Origin: Sciurus carolinensis
Taxonomy: Eukaryota; Chordata; Mammalia; Rodentia; Sciuridae
Reading direction: 5' to 3'
Assembly (NCBI RefSeq): GCF_902686445.1
Contig: NC_062222.1
Location: forward strand, 38,935,792 to 38,999,791
DNA: 64,000 nt
Positions 61,851-64,000 of this stretch are shown piece after piece (position 1 is the stretch's first letter; every line of letters starts with the position of its first letter). Below the pieces are notes generated by a model. The model was not told where the DNA came from. It searched no databases and saw only the letters and a list, made by a program, of their open reading frames with translations. Both the position numbers and the translations under genes were made by a program.

Positions 61851-62990
61851 AGTTGTTCTTGCATTTCTTCAAGCTGAAAATAAATTTTTTGATAAGTCTA
61901 CAGTCAATATAATATTTAAGTTTGTTAGCATTACTAACTAGTTAATGATTACTACTCTTACAACTTCAATTGTTTTATCAGATCTAGGCATTGTAATAAA
62001 ACAGGAAAAGAAGATACTAAACATAAGGAAGTTTAGCACACGTCATGATATAACAGCATTATAAAATATTCTGATTCTAAATCCTTAAAAAAAGTGCAAA
62101 TTGAAGGAAAACTTTCATGATAGCATGAAGATGTAAAAAAGCTTTGACAGATATGCAAGCTTTGTATATAAGAGAAACGAAATATTGCTAAGATAAATTT
62201 TAAAGAACTAAATAAATGAAGACATACACCATGTTCATGGATAAGAAAATATCAATATTATTAAGTTGTTGTTTTTTGCTTGTTTGTTTTGGAAAATTTA
62301 TGTATAGAACTCACAGTTTGATTTTGGATTTTATATGGAAATGACGACAGACCTAAATCTAAACAAACTACTATATAATTTCTAGAACAAAACATAGGGG
62401 AAATACCTTGGATTAGCTATAAACTTCTTGGAACACATAAACAAAATGAATTATATAAAAATAAATGTGTCTGTATCGAAAGTAAAAATATTTTTTTCAA
62501 AAGACATTTAATAATAGGCATAGAATACCTAGAAATTGCAAAATATCATTTGTACATATTTCTGATAATAGGTTTTAGTCAGCATTTGGCAAGAATCCTC
62601 AAAACTCAGTAATTAGAAAACAATTGATTGGATAAAAAATTGTCAGAAGTCCTGTGGAAGCACTGCACCAAAGAGGAATACTGGCTGGCAAGTAAGCACA
62701 TTAAATGATGCTCACTATCATTATGCGTTAGAGAAGTGCAAATGAAGACATATGACTACATTTTAAAACTAAAATTTTATAAAAAGACATGAAAAAGTAA
62801 GACAGTAACAGCTGTACCATGAGCTAAAAAGTTATTGGGTCACGGACTCTTATATTTCCCATAGAAATGCAATATCGTATAGCATTATACAAAAACCATG
62901 CAACCCAGACCACTCACTTATAGGTATTTACCCAGGATAAATTTTTTAAAGACCCACATCAAGACTAATTTTTATATCTGCTTTATTCAT

Positions 62991-63681
62991 AATCAACAAA
63001 ATTTGGTTTATTGATTTTTTTTGATGTATAACAAAATACCCTAAATAGTACTTGAGAACGTAGTGCTTACTCTCTTACATTTTTGAGGAATTTTTGAGGG
63101 GGTGGGAATTTAGAAAAGACTTAACTTAAAATTAAAGTATTTAATCTACTTATCATTGCTTTCTATAAATTTTCCTTTAATATTTCTGCCAAATCTATGT
63201 TTGCCCATCACATAGTAGTTATGTTTTTGGAAGACATGTTTCCTGAGTAATAATGTACCCATAGTAAATATATCTCCTTTTATGAATTCTTGAATTCTTA
63301 GCAAAGCCATGTGATTTGAAGACTTAGACTCTATCAGCCTCATTTTTCAGGTCTTTAAAGAGAAGAGAACAGATGCTGGAATATTGTAATTTTTATATAT
63401 TCATTTTGCCAATCATGGTTAGGAAGAGGCAGTTGAAATGACAGTGTCATTGGTAGAGCTACCTATCATGAATTTAAAGAAAGGTACAATCTACATGTCA
63501 GTTTATGTTAGAGAAATAATAATTAAGAGAAAATTATAGAAAGTAGCATTAACTGAGTTTTAGAAGAAAAGTATTTGCTATAAAAAGAAAAAAAACAAAT
63601 TGACAACTTATTTATTTACACAAGAAAATCTTTATTCTTTCCTTAATTCTAGAAAGTTCAGGAATAGAATTAATTCTTGCT
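62991..63681. other. AT-rich non-coding DNA, nothing firmly recognised
   Basis: A weak antisense MLT1-like start ('gatgtataacaaaatacc') lies near 63023. No gene. Confidence 0.4.
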
Positions 63682-63706
63682 AAAAAAAAAAAAAAAAAAA
63701 AAAAAA
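63682..63706. repeat. A25 homopolymer
   Basis: Pure A run followed by GAAAAA; possibly a retrotransposon tail, but no element body is recognised upstream. Confidence 0.9.
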
Positions 63707-63744
63707 GAAAAACTTCAGGTCAATTACAGTTTTTATGTAGATAG

Positions 63745-64000
63745 CTAATATAAAGCTGCTCCCCCGCCCTTTACTCTGCAGCCATTTCTCCTCCTCCCAT
63801 CTTACAACCTAGACTGTCAGTCTGTGAACTTCCTAGTCAGTTAATGGTCCACTAGTCAGCCTGGGAGTCCCCTTCTCAATCATTGGTCCGTTTTTGTTAG
63901 CCTGCGAAATTCCACTACTTAGGAGAAGCTCTTATGCCTTTTTTCTCTTTTCTTCTCTCCAAGCCCAGAGCAGACGCTCTAGTTGTCTGCCCAATAAAAT
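63745..64000 (+). mobile_element. Possible LTR start, cut by the window edge
   Basis: An abrupt change to GC-richer sequence is followed near the edge by a pyrimidine-rich stretch, 'gcagacgctctagttgtctg' and an AATAAA signal at 63993-63998. This resembles the U3-R part of a retroviral LTR. The 3' part lies outside the window. Confidence 0.4.

Larger units (their letters stand above)
60740..62990 (+). mobile_element. Very old L1 with inverted 5' segment
   Basis: At 60740-61200 the sequence is antisense L1 ORF2 ('attgatatctagtttgattc', 'gaagtgtattcctctgttgt'). From about 61300 it is sense ORF2 ('acaaatcagaataagaaatc', 'gaaagaataattcctgatca', then 'caatctcaatagatgcaaa' near 61683) and runs to the C-terminal region near 62990. 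The layout matches twin priming. It is strongly diverged, with no coding capacity. Confidence 0.65.

Overview
The window is mammalian nuclear DNA: AT-rich, gene-poor and full of interspersed repeats. The SINEs point to a squirrel-like rodent. There are tRNA-derived ID elements (38961-39048 is nearly pristine) and composite elements with a 7SL/B1-like head fused to an ID-like tail (11298-11531, 19389-19663, 38690-38844, 53152-53420). Composite B1-dID SINEs are characteristic of Sciuridae and close relatives. The species is an inference; no host protein-coding exon could be established.

Layout: 1-5.4 kb is a decayed sense L1 whose ORF2 has lost about 400 bp of endonuclease sequence; 5.4-6.2 kb holds older L1 pieces. 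6.95-7.47 kb is an MLT1-type LTR. 8.15-9.39 kb is an antisense processed pseudogene of the WD40 histone chaperone RBBP4, and a 5'-truncated L1 (9438-10160) with a perfect 15-bp target duplication lies just upstream of its start. 10.2-28 kb is unique AT-rich DNA with SINEs, MIRs, MLT1-type relics, an antisense old L1 and LTRs, including a probable solo LTR at 23120-23607. 28.4-32.0 kb is an old L1 with an inverted 5' segment. 32-45 kb is mostly unique, with MIRs, ID elements and a candidate conserved element at 37.4-37.7 kb. 45.4-47.7 kb is a second L1 with an inverted 5' segment. 49.42-49.92 kb is another candidate regulatory element. 54490-60509 is a full-length antisense L1 with an 11-bp target duplication. 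60.7-63.0 kb is a third, older inverted L1, and the last 250 bp look like the start of an LTR.

The best leads are in the full-length L1. Its GC-rich 5' UTR has three units of about 170-175 bp and a YY1-like site at the terminus. A 216-codon open frame runs antisense through those units, in a position comparable to primate ORF0. Two 20-21 nt A-tracts lie inside ORF1. Other leads are three L1 copies with twin-priming architecture, a perfect 37-bp triplication inside one of them, an L1-like patch inside a SINE, and two non-repetitive segments rich in transcription-factor-like motifs. All repeat family names rest on recognition by eye, without a database search.
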